Below are positions 5,659 through 6,041 of a stretch of DNA of 6,041 nt, one piece after another (position 1 is the stretch's first letter; every line of letters begins with the position of its first letter). A model generated the notes under the pieces. That model was given only the letters and a program-made list of their open reading frames with translations. It had not been told where the DNA came from and made no database searches. Origin of the DNA: Ruminococcus sp. Its GTDB lineage: Bacteria > Bacillota_A > Clostridia > Oscillospirales > Ruminococcaceae. The DNA is taken from the NCBI GenBank assembly GCA_017418765.1, contig JAFOMV010000115.1, positions 1 through 6,041 of the forward strand, in the 5' to 3' direction. The position numbers and the translations under genes were made by a program.

Positions 5659-5688
5659 AAAAAGACCGCTCCCCGAAGGGAACGGCCC
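5659..5688 (-). terminator. Intrinsic terminator of the rplQ operon with UUCG tetraloop
   Basis: On the minus strand CCGTTCCC (5685-5678) pairs with GGGAGCGG (5673-5666, one G-T pair) around the loop TTCG (5677-5674), a C(UUCG)G tetraloop of exceptional stability. Three outer pairs (G-T, G-C, G-T) extend the stem, and T5 (5663-5659) follows. It begins 17 nt past the rplQ stop and marks the end of the ribosomal protein transcript. Confidence 0.9.
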
Positions 5689-5704
5689 TGAATCATATCT
5701 GCGA

Positions 5705-6041
5705 TCAAACGAGCTTGATAATAGCCATTTCAGCAGCGTCTCCACGGCGTGGTCCGATCTTGACGATCTGAGTATAACCGCCGTTTCTGTCAGCGTACTT
5801 TGGAGCGATCTCGTCGAAGAGCTTCTTCGCTACATCTTCCTTAGTTACGTATGAGAATACCTGACGCTTGGAGTGCAGATCATTATTCTTACCGATGGTG
5901 ATCATCTTTTCTGCAACAGCACGAACTTCCTTAGCTCTTGTAACGGTAGTTTCGATCTGACCGTTTTCGAGAAGGAAAGTTACCATGCCTCTGAGCATAG
6001 CCTTTCTATGGTCAGATGTTCTGCCCAGCTTTCTTGTACCC
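5705..6041 (-). CDS. rplQ: Large-subunit ribosomal protein L17 (bL17), 5' end outside the window
   Basis: The protein binds 23S rRNA in the 50S subunit. The visible 111 residues begin [18 protein letters not shown], which is the L17 N-terminus lacking only its first one or two residues. They continue through [23 protein letters not shown] and end with [23 protein letters not shown]. Without those residues the length would be about 112-113, normal for the short form of the family. A frame starting at Met 5998 would lose 14 conserved residues, so the gene clearly continues beyond 6041. In most bacteria rplQ is the last gene of the rpoA operon, and the strong terminator just downstream agrees with that. 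Confidence 0.97.
   Translation of the reverse strand, partial: GTRKLGRTSDHRKAMLRGMVTFLLENGQIETTVTRAKEVRAVAEKMITIGKNNDLHSKRQVFSYVTKEDVAKKLFDEIAPKYADRNGGYTQIVKIGPRRGDAAEMAIIKLV

Noticed and set aside
5135..5854. Plus-strand open frames of 67-76 codons across yajC, its promoter and rplQ
   Set aside because: They are antisense to well-identified genes, have no ribosome binding sites and show no family resemblance.

Overview
The window looks like chromosomal DNA of a low-to-moderate GC clostridial Firmicute, most likely a Ruminococcus-like member of the Oscillospiraceae. This is inferred from gene families, codon use and Gram-positive signals, not from a database match. The pointers are Shine-Dalgarno sites close to GGAGG/AGGTGAT, a TTG start, a clostridial TIGR04086-type small membrane protein next to yajC, and short palindromic TGTAGGG intergenic repeats.

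Layout. Bases 1-449 hold no convincing intact gene. They contain a hairpin-rich left edge, two palindromic repeat units in opposite orientation (121-193) and a stretch on the minus strand that resembles decayed coding sequence (201-323). A textbook promoter (450-478) then starts a rightward three-gene operon: an OmpR-family response regulator (521-1228), a membrane histidine kinase with a TTG start (1303-2757), and a membrane-anchored HtrA/DegP-type serine protease (2760-4523). A small hairpin with a T-rich tail sits between regulator and kinase. The kinase and protease genes are 2 nt apart.

The right third is on the minus strand: rplQ (ribosomal protein L17, 5' end cut by the window), a UUCG-tetraloop terminator, an intergenic repeat, a promoter for yajC, yajC itself, and a TIGR04086-like membrane protein gene whose stop lies 5 nt from the protease stop. 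The strong terminator of the rightward operon lies inside the coding region of this convergent gene. The hairpin behind yajC contains the ribosome binding site of the next gene in its stem.

How the genes may work together. The kinase has an extracytoplasmic sensor with four cysteines. Its regulator partner is in the same operon, and the third product is an envelope protease of the type often controlled by secretion-stress systems such as Bacillus CssRS. YajC, the next gene block, is an accessory Sec-translocase subunit. An envelope or secretion quality-control role is therefore a reasonable inference, but the sequence does not prove it. I see no CRISPR array, tRNA, rRNA, intact insertion sequence or clearly new defence system. 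The least expected features are regulatory: the yajC/TIGR04086 hairpin and the terminator embedded in a coding sequence.
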